From NCBI GenBank assembly GCA_019359765.1, contig JAHHGU010000043.1, positions 1-46,341 of the forward strand: a stretch of 46,341 nucleotides of DNA, in the 5' to 3' direction. This document shows positions 1 to 8,254 of the stretch, one piece after another (positions within the stretch are counted from its first letter, which is position 1; the number at the start of each line of letters is the position of its first letter). This DNA comes from Aphanothece sp. CMT-3BRIN-NPC111. GTDB lineage: Bacteria > Cyanobacteriota > Cyanobacteriia > Cyanobacteriales > JAHHGU01. A model generated the notes under the pieces. The model did not search any database, had not been told where the DNA came from, and saw only the letters and a program-made list of their open reading frames with translations. The translations under genes and the position numbers were made by a program.

Positions 1-270
1 CAAGTATATAAATTTTTACTTTATAATAACCTGAGCCAAGGCGTGTTTCTTAGCCATCCATTTCTAGTCGAACGCATTGGACACCTGCGGGAGTGGGCTA
101 ATTCAGAAGAATATCGCCAAATTCGCCAGGGCAATTATCAGCGGGCGACAGCAGAGGGAGCGGTGAACGTCTCTTCGGAAACAACGGCTAGTGACGTGGA
201 TACACTGCGGCGTCAAATTGAAAATTTACAACAGGAAATTAACCGGATTAGATCTCAGTCAGAAGATTAG
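1..270 (+). CDS. M48-type metallopeptidase, C-terminal end (5' partial)
   Basis: The frame is open from the first base of the window, so this is the tail of a longer gene whose start lies upstream; the internal GTG at 43 is not a convincing start. The segment around HPFLVERIGHLREW and EEYRQIRQGNYQR resembles the conserved C-terminus of cyanobacterial M48-family (HtpX-like) zinc peptidases. It is followed by a short predicted coiled coil (DTLRRQIENLQQEINRIRS) that ends the protein. The HExxH zinc site would lie upstream and is not visible, so catalytic competence cannot be judged. The family call rests on recall of the C-terminal signature and is moderate. Confidence 0.55.
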   Translation, partial: QVYKFLLYNNLSQGVFLSHPFLVERIGHLREWANSEEYRQIRQGNYQRATAEGAVNVSSETTASDVDTLRRQIENLQQEINRIRSQSED

Positions 271-292
271 TGGTTAGTTATTAAGCACGTGG

Positions 293-326
293 GTGAAAAT
301 AAACGTAACCATGAAGGTCTGGTGAT
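293..326 (+). repeat. Dispersed repeat, copy 1 (GTGAAAATAAACGTAAC type)
   Basis: A 34-bp stretch beginning GTGAAAATAAACGTAAC recurs at 11471-11504 with about 29 of 34 bases identical. Both copies are intergenic. Its function is unknown. Confidence 0.6.
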
Positions 327-382
327 GGGTAATGGGTCAACACTTGGCAGCTGACAACATACGGGCATGGCATTGCTGACAA

Positions 383-1321
383 TTAACTACTAACACTTTC
401 ATCCCATAGGCGATCGCTCAAAGTAGCAAGAAGAGCGGCTACAGCTTCCGCTAGAATACTCACCAGGCGGAACAAGGCGACGGCACTAAGGAGCAAACCC
501 CCAGAAAAGTGTTGATCCAGAAGTGCGATCGCGGTAGCTTCAAACACCCCAATGCCTCCCGGTGCGCCAGGGATAATTAAGCCCAACAGCCAAGCAAAGC
601 TGAAGGCGCTGAACACCAGTGCTGTCTGACTGGAACTCACCGATGTCACCGCCAGTAATGTGAACAAAAACCCAGTACCACGCAGCCCTAAAAAAACTAG
701 CTCTCCCAATAAAGGTAGCAGGGGATAATGTTTAATCTGAAAGACTGCGGCATCAGTGGCTTTTCCTTTGAATCGGCTGAATAGTTGAATGATTAAGTTC
801 AAAATCCGGGGATGAACGCCTAACAAAATGACGGCTAAACTTAGAACTTGCAAGCCCCAATTTTGTTGTTGAGCGCCTAGCAAAGCAATTAGTAAAGCGG
901 CAGCTGCCATTAAAAGTGGTTCCAGTAATACGCTCACAGTAGCAGCGCCTAAAGAGCCACCGGCATCTGTAACAGCCCAAATGCGACCAGAGAAGTGCCA
1001 GACATTGCCAGGTAAATATTTAGCAAGGTTAGTTTTTAGATAAACCTGGATCGCCCATCGCCGCTTAACAGGCTGCTTGAACGATTGGAGAATCCAACTC
1101 CACACCCATCCCGCCCAAATGTGAGCGATTAAAGTGAGTGAAAGTGCGATCGCTAAACTTATCCATCCCGCCACATCAATCCGGATCGCTGCCACTTCCT
1201 GCCAGCGATCCTTGAGTGCCTTAGCCAAAAAAAATAGCGCCCCACCTAGAATTACCCAACGTAAGTAGGGCTTCAAACGCGACCAAATTTGCTTCATCAA
1301 CTTATACCAAGTTGCGTTCAT
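383..1321 (-). CDS. YbhN/UPF0104-type integral membrane protein (flippase-like domain)
   Basis: The 312-residue product is almost entirely hydrophobic, with about eight predicted membrane segments. Near the C-terminus it carries PGAPGGIGVFEATAIALL, the PGGxGxxE signature of the UPF0104/YbhN group, related to the membrane domain of lysylphosphatidylglycerol synthase (MprF). The soluble aminoacyl-transfer domain of MprF is absent, so lysyl-PG synthesis is not expected; members of this group are thought to act on membrane lipids or polyprenyl carriers. The start is the ATG at 1319-1321; a second Met eight codons in is possible. It stands alone on the minus strand. Family membership is secure, substrate unknown. 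Confidence 0.8.
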   Translation of the reverse strand: MNATWYKLMKQIWSRLKPYLRWVILGGALFFLAKALKDRWQEVAAIRIDVAGWISLAIALSLTLIAHIWAGWVWSWILQSFKQPVKRRWAIQVYLKTNLAKYLPGNVWHFSGRIWAVTDAGGSLGAATVSVLLEPLLMAAAALLIALLGAQQQNWGLQVLSLAVILLGVHPRILNLIIQLFSRFKGKATDAAVFQIKHYPLLPLLGELVFLGLRGTGFLFTLLAVTSVSSSQTALVFSAFSFAWLLGLIIPGAPGGIGVFEATAIALLDQHFSGGLLLSAVALFRLVSILAEAVAALLATLSDRLWDESVSS

Positions 1322-1708
1322 ACATAGTACTTTCTCTCCCCCTTGTCCTTAAACCGGAAGCGAGTGACGAGCAAATATAGCAGTCGCCATAATGGAAGAG
1401 TGACACTATACCTCAACCCCGTGCGCCCAGAAGTGTTGCTCTCACGCTTGAACGGCTAAAAGCTAACTGAAGGATTGCTATAGAAGCCCCCTGAAGCCTG
1501 TTGCTTAACTTATACCCTCTTTTCTACCTCTCCAGTCAGAGCTTAGAGCAAAGTCGCTTTCTAGCCCTAGAGGGATTCTAAATCTGGTACAAATCACTAA
1601 ATTTGTTAATAAGTTGGTTTGCTTAGCTCGCGGCAATAAGCAGACTTTTCAAAATATTTAGCTGTTCGCAAGAATCTGTAGGGACTTAGAAGAGGAGAAG
1701 CTGTTAAT
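1322..1708. other. Intergenic spacer with MITE-like element
   Basis: This 387-bp spacer separates two divergently transcribed genes. It holds the MITE-like copy at 1376-1482. The remainder is AT-rich and presumably carries both promoters. An AGAGGAGAAG Shine-Dalgarno-like run lies just before the ATG at 1709. No convincing ORF is seen. Confidence 0.6.
1376..1482. mobile_element. MITE-like element, copy 1 (TATAGC termini)
   Basis: A 107-bp segment starts TATAGCAGTC and ends GATTGCTATA, so its ends form a short imperfect inverted repeat. Its left part, including CATAATGGAAGAGTGA, recurs at 11515-11618, which has the same TATAGC/GCTATA ends and a length of 104 bp. No ORF is present. Size, inverted ends and two copies fit a non-autonomous element. 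No target duplication was established and no matching transposase is in the window. Confidence 0.5.
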
Positions 1709-2044
1709 ATGAAACGTTCTGATTTATCCAAAGTTATCGGTGCTGGCGTTCTTGGCTTAAGTTTGGCTCTTGTGCCCTTAACTATGCCATCCTATGCTCA
1801 AACAGGCGGCAGTGGCACCGGTGGCGCTACTGGCACCAGTGGCACCACTACAGATGGCTCTAGCCCGGCAGATACCACCACTCAGACAGGGACTGACACT
1901 ACAACAGGCGATCGCGATTTTGATTGGGGCTGGCTAGGTTTGCTGGGTCTTGCAGGTTTGGGTGGTTTGGCTGGTCGCAAGCGCGAAGAACCAGCACGTT
2001 ACCGGGAACCCGATGAAGTGGGCCGTACTGGCACCCGTTACTAA
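1709..2044 (+). CDS. WGxxGxxG-type exported small protein
   Basis: The 111-residue product has an N-terminal signal peptide (Lys/Arg, hydrophobic stretch, cleavage near SYAQ at about residue 31). A Gly/Ser/Thr/Asp-rich linker of about 35 residues follows, then the motif WGWLGLLGLAGLGGLAGRKR, a hydrophobic segment followed by basic residues as in WGxxGxxG or CTERM-like sorting signals. The last 20 residues are charged and contain several Arg. Proteins of this layout are common in cyanobacteria and have no assigned function. The ATG at 1709 has a good purine-rich ribosome site upstream. The gene is followed by a strong hairpin at 2081-2115, so it is probably monocistronic. Confidence 0.75.
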   Translation: MKRSDLSKVIGAGVLGLSLALVPLTMPSYAQTGGSGTGGATGTSGTTTDGSSPADTTTQTGTDTTTGDRDFDWGWLGLLGLAGLGGLAGRKREEPARYREPDEVGRTGTRY

Positions 2045-2080
2045 AAAGTAGTACCGCTACCAAAAATCTGAAATAACCCC

Positions 2081-2116
2081 AAGAGGGCTTTAGGAGTCTT
2101 GCCTAAAGCCCTCTTT
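2081..2116 (+). terminator. Strong intrinsic terminator-like hairpin
   Basis: AAGAGGGCTTTAGG (2081-2094) pairs perfectly with CCTAAAGCCCTCTT (2102-2115) across a 7-nt loop, giving a 14-bp stem followed by T residues. It lies 36 bp after the stop at 2044. Confidence 0.85.
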
Positions 2117-2350
2117 AGTTGTATCCCCGAATCGGTACAAAGCAGGATTGGGTCAGTTTGTTAGATGAAACAATTATGCGATCCCTATATGCCAAGCGCT
2201 CAATGGCAGCTAGATTATCCTGGATCTCTCTACAGTTAGAGAATACTTGGCTCTGAGTCTTAGTCACAATGTGACTTCGGCTAGATGCGGGGATCGCTTT
2301 TGTATCTGTAAGCTTAAAAATCGTTGGCTGTAAAAAAATAGGAGTAGTTT
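2117..2350. other. Spacer before the first lipoprotein gene
   Basis: Between the terminator and the ATG at 2351 no ORF is seen. An AAATAGGAGTAG ribosome-binding-like run lies just upstream of the ATG. A promoter is presumed but no clear -10/-35 pair was assigned. Confidence 0.5.
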
Positions 2351-2908
2351 ATGAAACATTGGATGAAAAAATTACGGCTCCGCCAAATCTTAACCATCTT
2401 TTTGGCAGGAGTGGCACTATTTGTTACCACCGCTTGTAACAGCGGCGATGTCCGAGGTGCGCGTCCAGAGAACCCGCCTGTTCAAATGGGTGGTGCAAAC
2501 AACCCTCACAAGGGTGGTGGAGATGGTTACACGCAATACAAGATGTCCACTGACCCTAATGTAAATCGCAACGCAGCTAATACAAAGCGCGATTCCGCTA
2601 GCGCCGATGTGCAAATAATTTCCAACCAGCTGATTGCTGCAAATAGCGATGAGTTACTTTACCCAGGTTCTGCTCCTACTACCACCAATAAGGCGCTTGA
2701 CGTTGTACCTGGCCCTGGGCAAACCGGAAACAAATCTGGGTCTCTGCCTACAGAGGGTCAACGCATAGTTACTGGCAGACAGCCCAACGCCGAAACCGTA
2801 GAGAAAGCTGCCAACGCCTTCAAAGATGCTTCTTCCTTCATAAAGGATAAGGCAGATGAAGCCAGCCAGAGACCTGAACTGCAGAAAAACCCAGCTTTAG
2901 GCAAGTAA
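2351..2908 (+). CDS. Cyanobacterial lipoprotein, uncharacterised (paralogue of next gene)
   Basis: The 185-residue product begins with a basic region and a hydrophobic stretch ending in a lipobox-like LFVTTAC at about residue 29, so it is probably lipid-anchored. The mature part is hydrophilic and rich in Gly, Asn, Lys and Asp, with no recognisable catalytic motif. The C-terminal third (AETVEKAANAFKDASSFIKDKADEA) is predicted amphipathic helix. The signal region matches that of the downstream gene (ILTIFLAGVALFVTTACN against VIAVFLSSLLLFVSTACN), and both mature parts end in Ala/Lys-rich helices, so the pair probably arose by duplication. The start is the ATG at 2351 with AGGAG upstream. The function is unknown. 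Confidence 0.75.
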   Translation: MKHWMKKLRLRQILTIFLAGVALFVTTACNSGDVRGARPENPPVQMGGANNPHKGGGDGYTQYKMSTDPNVNRNAANTKRDSASADVQIISNQLIAANSDELLYPGSAPTTTNKALDVVPGPGQTGNKSGSLPTEGQRIVTGRQPNAETVEKAANAFKDASSFIKDKADEASQRPELQKNPALGK

Positions 2909-3062
2909 GAGCTAGTCTTGTGGTTTAATCCTAAATGTTGGGAATCTCTGCCCTTGTCAACGCACAACGTTTTCAATGTCAGGCTTAAAAAGAGCTATTT
3001 GCTGTTGAATACGTTTTACTTTGACATTTAACTCACGCAAAAATAACAAAAGGAGTTGTTCT

Positions 3063-3689
3063 ATGAACAAAGTAATCAATTGGTTGAAAAGTATTCGTCC
3101 CGGCAAGGTAATAGCAGTTTTTCTGTCCAGCCTTCTACTGTTTGTTAGCACCGCTTGCAATAACACTCCTAAAGTGCTAGCAAATACTGGAGGCCCAGGA
3201 AATAATACGAGACAGGAAGTTCCTTCTGGATTGCAAGATGTGGGAGCGGGATCAGGAAAGGATGCCAGACCAGAAGTTCCTAAGCAGGTTCTAAGCAATC
3301 CTTACGAAAAAAACACCATGAACGAATATAGTGAGGTCGATCCGAGAACGGACACCTCAAGGGCGGATGCAAAGGCTAAGGCTCTTGTAGATAATGCTGA
3401 GCGGAACATCAATACGAAAGGGATTGACAGTCCAGAGCAATATGTTGAAAATTATCGCTCCGGTACACCTCTTGGTGAAAGAGTTCGCCGACTTGGTGAA
3501 GATGTAAGCAATTCAGCTAAAGAAGTGACTGAAGGTGTATCTAAGGGTACTCAGAAAGGACTTGAAAATGTCAAGGGAAATACCCAGGATGCTGCTGACA
3601 ATGCTCCTAGTGCAGTCAAGTCTAAGGTTAGCAGTGACATTAAGAACACCAAGCGTGGTTTGGAAAAAGCCGCTGATGCGATCGATTAG
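3063..3689 (+). CDS. Cyanobacterial lipoprotein, uncharacterised (helical, apolipoprotein-like C-terminus)
   Basis: The start is placed at the ATG at 3063, preceded by AAAGGAGTTG, rather than at an in-frame upstream codon at 3021. This makes residue 1 the start of a lipoprotein signal (MNKVINWLKSIRPGKVIAVF) with lipobox LFVSTAC. The 208-residue product has a polar linker and then a long Ala/Lys/Asp/Glu helix region (about residues 125-208) with Ser-Asn-Ser-Ala-Lys-Glu-type repeats, resembling LEA or apolipoprotein-like helices that interact with membranes or with themselves. It lies 154 bp after its paralogue. A terminator-like hairpin follows at 3716-3754. The function is unknown. Confidence 0.75.
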   Translation: MNKVINWLKSIRPGKVIAVFLSSLLLFVSTACNNTPKVLANTGGPGNNTRQEVPSGLQDVGAGSGKDARPEVPKQVLSNPYEKNTMNEYSEVDPRTDTSRADAKAKALVDNAERNINTKGIDSPEQYVENYRSGTPLGERVRRLGEDVSNSAKEVTEGVSKGTQKGLENVKGNTQDAADNAPSAVKSKVSSDIKNTKRGLEKAADAID

Positions 3690-3715
3690 TTAATCAGCTA
3701 AAGCAATAGTTCTAG

Positions 3716-3757
3716 AAACCCAGTCAATGTTTCAATATACAAATGGCTGGGTTTTTT
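3716..3757 (+). terminator. Intrinsic terminator after the lipoprotein pair
   Basis: AAACCCAG (3716-3723) pairs with CTGGGTTT (3747-3754) and is followed by more T residues. It lies about 27 bp past the stop of the second lipoprotein gene. Confidence 0.75.
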
Positions 3758-3817
3758 GGTTGAGTAAAAAGACATTAGTTGGGGTATGCATCTAATATCT
3801 TTGACCGCAACTTGTTA

Positions 3818-5110
3818 TTACTTGCCATGCTGAAGATACCAGTTATGCAGCACTATCTGGTAAATTTCGCGCCAGGGAAGCTGGTTTTTCCTTGCTAAGT
3901 CGGCGCAATCTTCGTATTCTGGCTGCACATTCAGAATTTTCTTCTCCCCAAGGTGTCCACTCCAGGCCACCTTCACGCGCACCAATCCATAGTCTGTCTG
4001 AACCTCCTGGATTTCACGGTGCAAAATAGCTCGTTGCTGAATCTGGCGTCGAACGCCCAAGGTGGTAGTTTCGCGGAAGAGAACAGCTTCACAAGCGGAC
4101 AAATGCTCTAAATGGCAGATAACCGTTAGCAAGATTCCAGGGCGAGACTTCTTCATGCCAATTGCTTGGGTGAAGACATCGACAGCACCAGCGGCAAACA
4201 GTGCCTCGAATACATACCCTATGGCTTGGGGGTTCAAGTCGTCGATTTGTGTTTCTAGTACAGAGATATTTTCTAGCAGAATGTCAGTTGTGAGTTGTCC
4301 GTGGTTTGTTGTTTCTGCTACTGATGTGCGATCGCTCACCACTGATCCCTCGCCAAGCCAAAGCCGCAGAATGTTGGGAATAGGTAACTCGCGGGAACCT
4401 GCACCTAAGCCAATGCGCTGGATAGTCATTGAGGGCGGGGGGCCAAAGTCAGTGGCTAGCGTCAGTGCGATCGCAGCACCAGTCGGTGTCACCAGTTCCC
4501 GCTCAATTCCATTACTGTATACAGGCACCTGACGCGATTCCCACAACTTCAACACCGCTGGTACAGGCACTGGCAATTGGCCGTGAGCCGCCCACACTGT
4601 ACCGCCCCCAGTTGGTAGAGCAGAGCAATATAATTCCTCAATTCCCAACCAATCTAATCCTAAGCAAGTGCCAACAATATCTACAATGGCATCTGTAGCT
4701 CCCACCTCATGAAAATGCACGCTCGTTGGAGCAACGCCATGCACCGCACCTTCTGCCTCTGCCAGACGCCGAAACACAGCAAGGCTCCACGCTGAGGCTC
4801 GTGGTGGCAAATCAGCTGTCTCAATTAGCCGCTCTATTTCTGGTAGGTGTCGGTGAGGGGAAGCATCGTGATTATGATGGTGATCGTTTCTGCCGTGGGG
4901 GTCTTGGCGCAATAACTCGACATGAACTTTCGTAGCTAGCTGACCATGGCGATGGACTTTTTCTGCTCGTAACTGGTATTCCCCATCCATACCCAGTGCT
5001 TTGAGCTTTTCAATTAAATATTCCAGAGGAACACCAGCATGCACGAGTGCCCCCAAGCACATATCGCCAGCAATTCCCGTTGGACATTCTAGATAAGCTA
5101 ACTTTGTCAT
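3818..5110 (-). CDS. larC: LarC-type nickel insertion protein (nickel-pincer cofactor synthesis)
   Basis: The product matches the LarC/DUF111 family along its length. The N-terminus AYLECPTGIAGDMCLGALV is the family's opening signature, and HFHEVGATDAIVDIVG and LPTGGGTVWAAHG are further family motifs. LarC inserts nickel into the pyridinium dithiocarboxylate of the lactate-racemase cofactor in a CTP-dependent reaction. A His-rich loop (about residues 75-86, several consecutive His and Asp) could bind metal. The start is the ATG at 5108-5110; the longer frame would need an ATT start. LarB, LarE and LarA are not nearby, so the client enzyme is not evident. The gene is divergent from the YciO/Sua5 gene, with only 26 bp between starts. 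Confidence 0.88.
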   Translation of the reverse strand: MTKLAYLECPTGIAGDMCLGALVHAGVPLEYLIEKLKALGMDGEYQLRAEKVHRHGQLATKVHVELLRQDPHGRNDHHHNHDASPHRHLPEIERLIETADLPPRASAWSLAVFRRLAEAEGAVHGVAPTSVHFHEVGATDAIVDIVGTCLGLDWLGIEELYCSALPTGGGTVWAAHGQLPVPVPAVLKLWESRQVPVYSNGIERELVTPTGAAIALTLATDFGPPPSMTIQRIGLGAGSRELPIPNILRLWLGEGSVVSDRTSVAETTNHGQLTTDILLENISVLETQIDDLNPQAIGYVFEALFAAGAVDVFTQAIGMKKSRPGILLTVICHLEHLSACEAVLFRETTTLGVRRQIQQRAILHREIQEVQTDYGLVRVKVAWSGHLGEKKILNVQPEYEDCADLARKNQLPWREIYQIVLHNWYLQHGK

Positions 5111-5136
5111 AAGGCAAGTAACTGGCAATTAAATTA

Positions 5137-5790
5137 ATGGCTACTTTATACACCATTCATGCGGAGACACCCCAAACACGTCTAATAGAACAAATCGTAG
5201 ATGCCCTGCGAAATGGCGCTGTAATGCTATACCCCACGGATACTGTCTATGCGATCGGTTGCGACCTGAACGTTAAGTCAGCTGTAGAGCGCGTGCGGCG
5301 AATTAAGCAGCTCTCCAATGATAAGCCCCTAACGTTTTTGTGTCCCTCTCTTTCTAACATTGCCCAATATGCCTGGGTTAGTGACCCCGCCTACCGCCTT
5401 ATGAAACATCTGATTCCAGGCCCCTATACATTTCTGCTACCTGCGACTAAATTAGTGCCTCGGCTCGTCCAGAACCCAAAGCGCAAAACTACCGGGATTC
5501 GTGTTCCAGATCATCCAGTATGTCTAGCACTATTACAGGCATTGGGTAATCCTATTATTTCCACCTCAGCTCACCTATTGGATGAAGATGGGAATGCCCC
5601 AACAGTTGGACTGGAACAGGCAAAATTATTTGACCAACTCGATAAGTTGGTGGATGTGATTATTGACAATGGCTCAGAACCAGGCTCTGAAATGTCAACC
5701 ATTCTGGATTTGACTGAGGAGGAACCTACAATCGTGCGACAAGGTTTAGGTTGGGAGGCGGCAATAGCTTGGGCAACACCCGCGAGCTAA
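5137..5790 (+). CDS. YrdC/Sua5 superfamily protein, YciO-like subgroup
   Basis: The 217-residue product has the YrdC fold signature: MLYPTDTVYAIGCD near residue 30, then KPLTFLCPSLSNIAQYA and the substrate-pocket region PGPYTFLLPATK, and GIRVPDHPV later. YrdC/Sua5 enzymes make L-threonylcarbamoyl-AMP for t6A37 in tRNA. The wording KPLTFLC, the PGPYTF segment and the lack of a C-terminal Sua5 domain look closer to YciO than to TsaC, so threonylcarbamoylation may not be its main role. The start is ATG 5137. It shares a 26-bp promoter region with larC. The superfamily is certain; subgroup and activity are inferred. Confidence 0.85.
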   Translation: MATLYTIHAETPQTRLIEQIVDALRNGAVMLYPTDTVYAIGCDLNVKSAVERVRRIKQLSNDKPLTFLCPSLSNIAQYAWVSDPAYRLMKHLIPGPYTFLLPATKLVPRLVQNPKRKTTGIRVPDHPVCLALLQALGNPIISTSAHLLDEDGNAPTVGLEQAKLFDQLDKLVDVIIDNGSEPGSEMSTILDLTEEEPTIVRQGLGWEAAIAWATPAS

Positions 5791-5792
5791 TG

Positions 5793-5812
5793 AAGTAGGT
5801 GGGCAGAATTTA
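5793..5812 (+). repeat. Dispersed repeat AAGTAGGTGGGCAGAA, copy 1
   Basis: AAGTAGGTGGGCAGAA follows the stop of the YciO/Sua5 gene and recurs exactly at 23134-23149. Its function is unknown. Confidence 0.5.
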
Positions 5813-5911
5813 AGTAAGAGACGCGGCGATCACTCCCTGCGTCATCTTCAACCAAGATAGCTTTTTTGCAAGAGGTCTAGTAAATAGCATCCGATTTGTG
5901 AGGTAAAGCTT

Positions 5912-6691
5912 GTGAGTGATGAGACAACGCCGCTACACGCGATGAACCCTAGAAGTCGATTTTCCGACCGAGCAGCGGATTATGTTAAGTATCGACCAAG
6001 CTATCCAGCCGCAGCTATTGATACTATTCTGGAAGGGCTTGGAGCAGCGGGCGAACTCGTAGCGGCAGATATTGGTGCTGGTACAGGTATCTCCTCGCGT
6101 CTGTTGGCTGAACGCGGACTTCGGGTACTTGCCATCGAGCCAAACGCTGCCATGAGGCAGGCCGCTGACCTTCATCCGTTGATGCAGTTTTGTGAGGGGA
6201 CAGCAGAAGCTACCAACTTACCTGATGCATCAGTTGACTTAGTGGCTTGCTTCCAGGCTTTCCATTGGTTTGACCCTGAGCCGAGCCTTTTGGAGTTCCA
6301 CCGCATTCTGAAATTATCTGGGCGGCTGGCTGTGGTTTGGAACGATCGCGATCGCCATGACGAATTTACACAAAGCTACAGCAGCTTGGTGAGGAAAGCA
6401 TCGAATAATCATCCGGCTGAGTCGCGTCTCGTTTCAGTCGGCCCACTGCTGGCAAGTTGCCATTTCCCTCATGTGCGTTGCCATACCTTTACCTACCGAC
6501 AAAAGTTAGACCTGGATGGACTAATTGGTCGTGCCCAAAGTGTCTCCTACATTCCACGTTCAGGACTGGCGCATCAGCAACTTGTCTCTGATTTGAAGCA
6601 GCTACATAAACGCGCTGGCGACGATCGCGGCTTAGTCTACCTGGTGTACCGCACCAGTGTATACCTCGCCAACCGCACAATTAATCACTAA
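5912..6691 (+). CDS. Class I SAM-dependent methyltransferase
   Basis: The 259-residue protein has a Rossmann methyltransferase core: motif I VAADIGAGTGISSRLLA near residue 50, an acidic residue in VLAIEPNAAMR that would bind the SAM ribose, and PDASVDLVACFQAFHWFDP for the adenine pocket and motif IV. The type-11 pattern fits small-molecule methylation; the substrate is not evident. The GTG start at 5912 is preferred because GAGGT lies at 5900-5904 at good spacing; a Met ten codons in is an alternative. The 3' end overlaps the end of the convergent histidine kinase gene by 11 bp (6681-6691), so the two transcripts may interfere. Confidence 0.82.
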   Translation: MSDETTPLHAMNPRSRFSDRAADYVKYRPSYPAAAIDTILEGLGAAGELVAADIGAGTGISSRLLAERGLRVLAIEPNAAMRQAADLHPLMQFCEGTAEATNLPDASVDLVACFQAFHWFDPEPSLLEFHRILKLSGRLAVVWNDRDRHDEFTQSYSSLVRKASNNHPAESRLVSVGPLLASCHFPHVRCHTFTYRQKLDLDGLIGRAQSVSYIPRSGLAHQQLVSDLKQLHKRAGDDRGLVYLVYRTSVYLANRTINH

Positions 6692-8252
6692 AATTTTGTT
6701 CATGAGAAAAGCTGGGAGAGTTTAACGGTAATAAGACTGTAAATGTTGTGCCCAGCCCCTCTTCACTTTGAACGGTAATTTTGCCACCGTGAAGATCTAC
6801 AGAGTTTTTAACGATCACTAGCCCCAATCCTGTACCAGGGATATCACGGACATTGGAAGCCCGGTGGAAAGACTCAAATAACCGAGGCAGGTCTTTGGGG
6901 GGAATGCCAATACCAGAATCTTGGACTTCAAAGATGGCGACGTTATCCTCAATTGCCAGTTTAAAGTAGACTGCACTGCCAGAATGTGAGTACTTAATCG
7001 CATTAGAAAGTAAATTGCTGAAGATGTGTCGCAGTAGCTTTTTGTCCATGCAAGCTAGCGGTCTATCTGGTAACTGCCCGGATGAGGAAGCGTAACTGAC
7101 AAAGTTTATAGCCTGCTCTTTTGTCGCAATAAGCTGCATTTCTGCGATTAGGGTTTGGCAGAATTTTTCTAAATCAAGGGGTTCTGGATTGAACTCTAGT
7201 TTTCCCGCTTCCGATTTTTCAATGACTAGAACATCCTCAATCAACTCGTTCATCTGCTTGACACTGGCTTGAATCTGTTGAAGATAAGCGATTTTTTTTT
7301 CCTCCGTCCATTTGTGCTTATAAAGCTCTAGACATTGAGCAGAAACCAGGATTGTAGTTAGTGGGGTACGAAACTCATGAGAAGCTATGGAAATAAAACG
7401 AGATTTTAGTTCGTTGAGTTCTTTCTCTTTAGCTAATGCCTTGCGAACTTCTTCTTCAGCAATTTTGCGCTCAGTAATGTCCCGCCATGCCACAACCACA
7501 CCATCACCCAATTTAGCAGCGCGGATATCTAAAGTTCTAGGCAGGGACTGGTTGTTAAAATTATCTGCATATACTAAGACTTCTTTGACAAGGGGTTTCC
7601 CGGTTTCTACAACATTGCAGTACTCATCAAATAGCCCAGTTTCTTGATGATAAGGTAGCAATTCTAGCAGATGCTTGCCAATCTGTTCTTCCTTAGTCAT
7701 GCGATTGGTAGCGCAAGCCGCCGCGTTAACATACTCCACTAAGAAGTCCACAATACAACCAGACTGATCGCGAATGCTTGTGTAGATGCCAAAACAATCC
7801 AGTAAATTCTCAACGGAAGTCCGAAAACGCTCTTCGCTTTGTTCTAGTTGCCTCTTCAGGTGACTTCTTTCTACAACATTGTGGATAGCAAGACGAAGAC
7901 TTTCAGGCGTCATGCTTCCCTTAACCATATAGTCAGAAGCTCCGTTTTTCATTGCCTGTACAGCGATCGCCTCATTCCCCTGACCTGTTAGCATCACTAC
8001 TGGCAGGTGGGCAAAGTCGATCTGGGCCTTTAATTCGCTTAAGAATTCCAGCCCATCGATATCTGGTAGCAGGAAATCCAGCAAAATCGCATCAGGCTTT
8101 ATCAACCTGCATAATTCCAGCCCATTTTCCCCATAATCTGACTCTAAAATCGTATAGGTATATCTGGAATCCTGAAGCAGGTAGCGGCGATAAGTTTCCC
8201 GATCCTCTAGACAATCATCAATGAGCAAAATCGTCCGTTGAGCCTGTATCAT
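6681..8252 (-). CDS. REC-PAS-histidine kinase (reversed hybrid), third gene of phytochrome operon
   Basis: The 523-residue protein has an N-terminal receiver domain (Asp12/Asp13, phospho-acceptor Asp59 in AILLDFLLPD, Lys111 in YMVKG). A PAS-like domain follows at about 140-265, ending DITERKIAEEE. Next comes a HisKA domain with His292 in SIASHEFRTPLTTI, then an ATPase domain with N box (FSNLLSNAIKYS), DSGIGIPP and GTGLGLVIVKNS. An N-terminal REC ahead of a kinase suggests a relay in which another kinase phosphorylates REC to control this one. It lies 2 bp downstream of the response regulator gene and is probably co-transcribed with the phytochrome. It has no transmembrane segments, so it should be cytoplasmic. 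Confidence 0.88.
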   Translation of the reverse strand: MIQAQRTILLIDDCLEDRETYRRYLLQDSRYTYTILESDYGENGLELCRLIKPDAILLDFLLPDIDGLEFLSELKAQIDFAHLPVVMLTGQGNEAIAVQAMKNGASDYMVKGSMTPESLRLAIHNVVERSHLKRQLEQSEERFRTSVENLLDCFGIYTSIRDQSGCIVDFLVEYVNAAACATNRMTKEEQIGKHLLELLPYHQETGLFDEYCNVVETGKPLVKEVLVYADNFNNQSLPRTLDIRAAKLGDGVVVAWRDITERKIAEEEVRKALAKEKELNELKSRFISIASHEFRTPLTTILVSAQCLELYKHKWTEEKKIAYLQQIQASVKQMNELIEDVLVIEKSEAGKLEFNPEPLDLEKFCQTLIAEMQLIATKEQAINFVSYASSSGQLPDRPLACMDKKLLRHIFSNLLSNAIKYSHSGSAVYFKLAIEDNVAIFEVQDSGIGIPPKDLPRLFESFHRASNVRDIPGTGLGLVIVKNSVDLHGGKITVQSEEGLGTTFTVLLPLNSPSFSHEQNFSD

Positions 8253-8254
8253 GC

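Noticed and set aside
2957..3298. 113-codon minus-strand frame opposite the second lipoprotein gene
   Set aside because: It is the complement of a real gene with signal peptide and ribosome site; no family features of its own.
4062..4532. 156-codon plus-strand frame inside larC
   Set aside because: Shadow of larC; Ser/Pro-rich translation without motifs.
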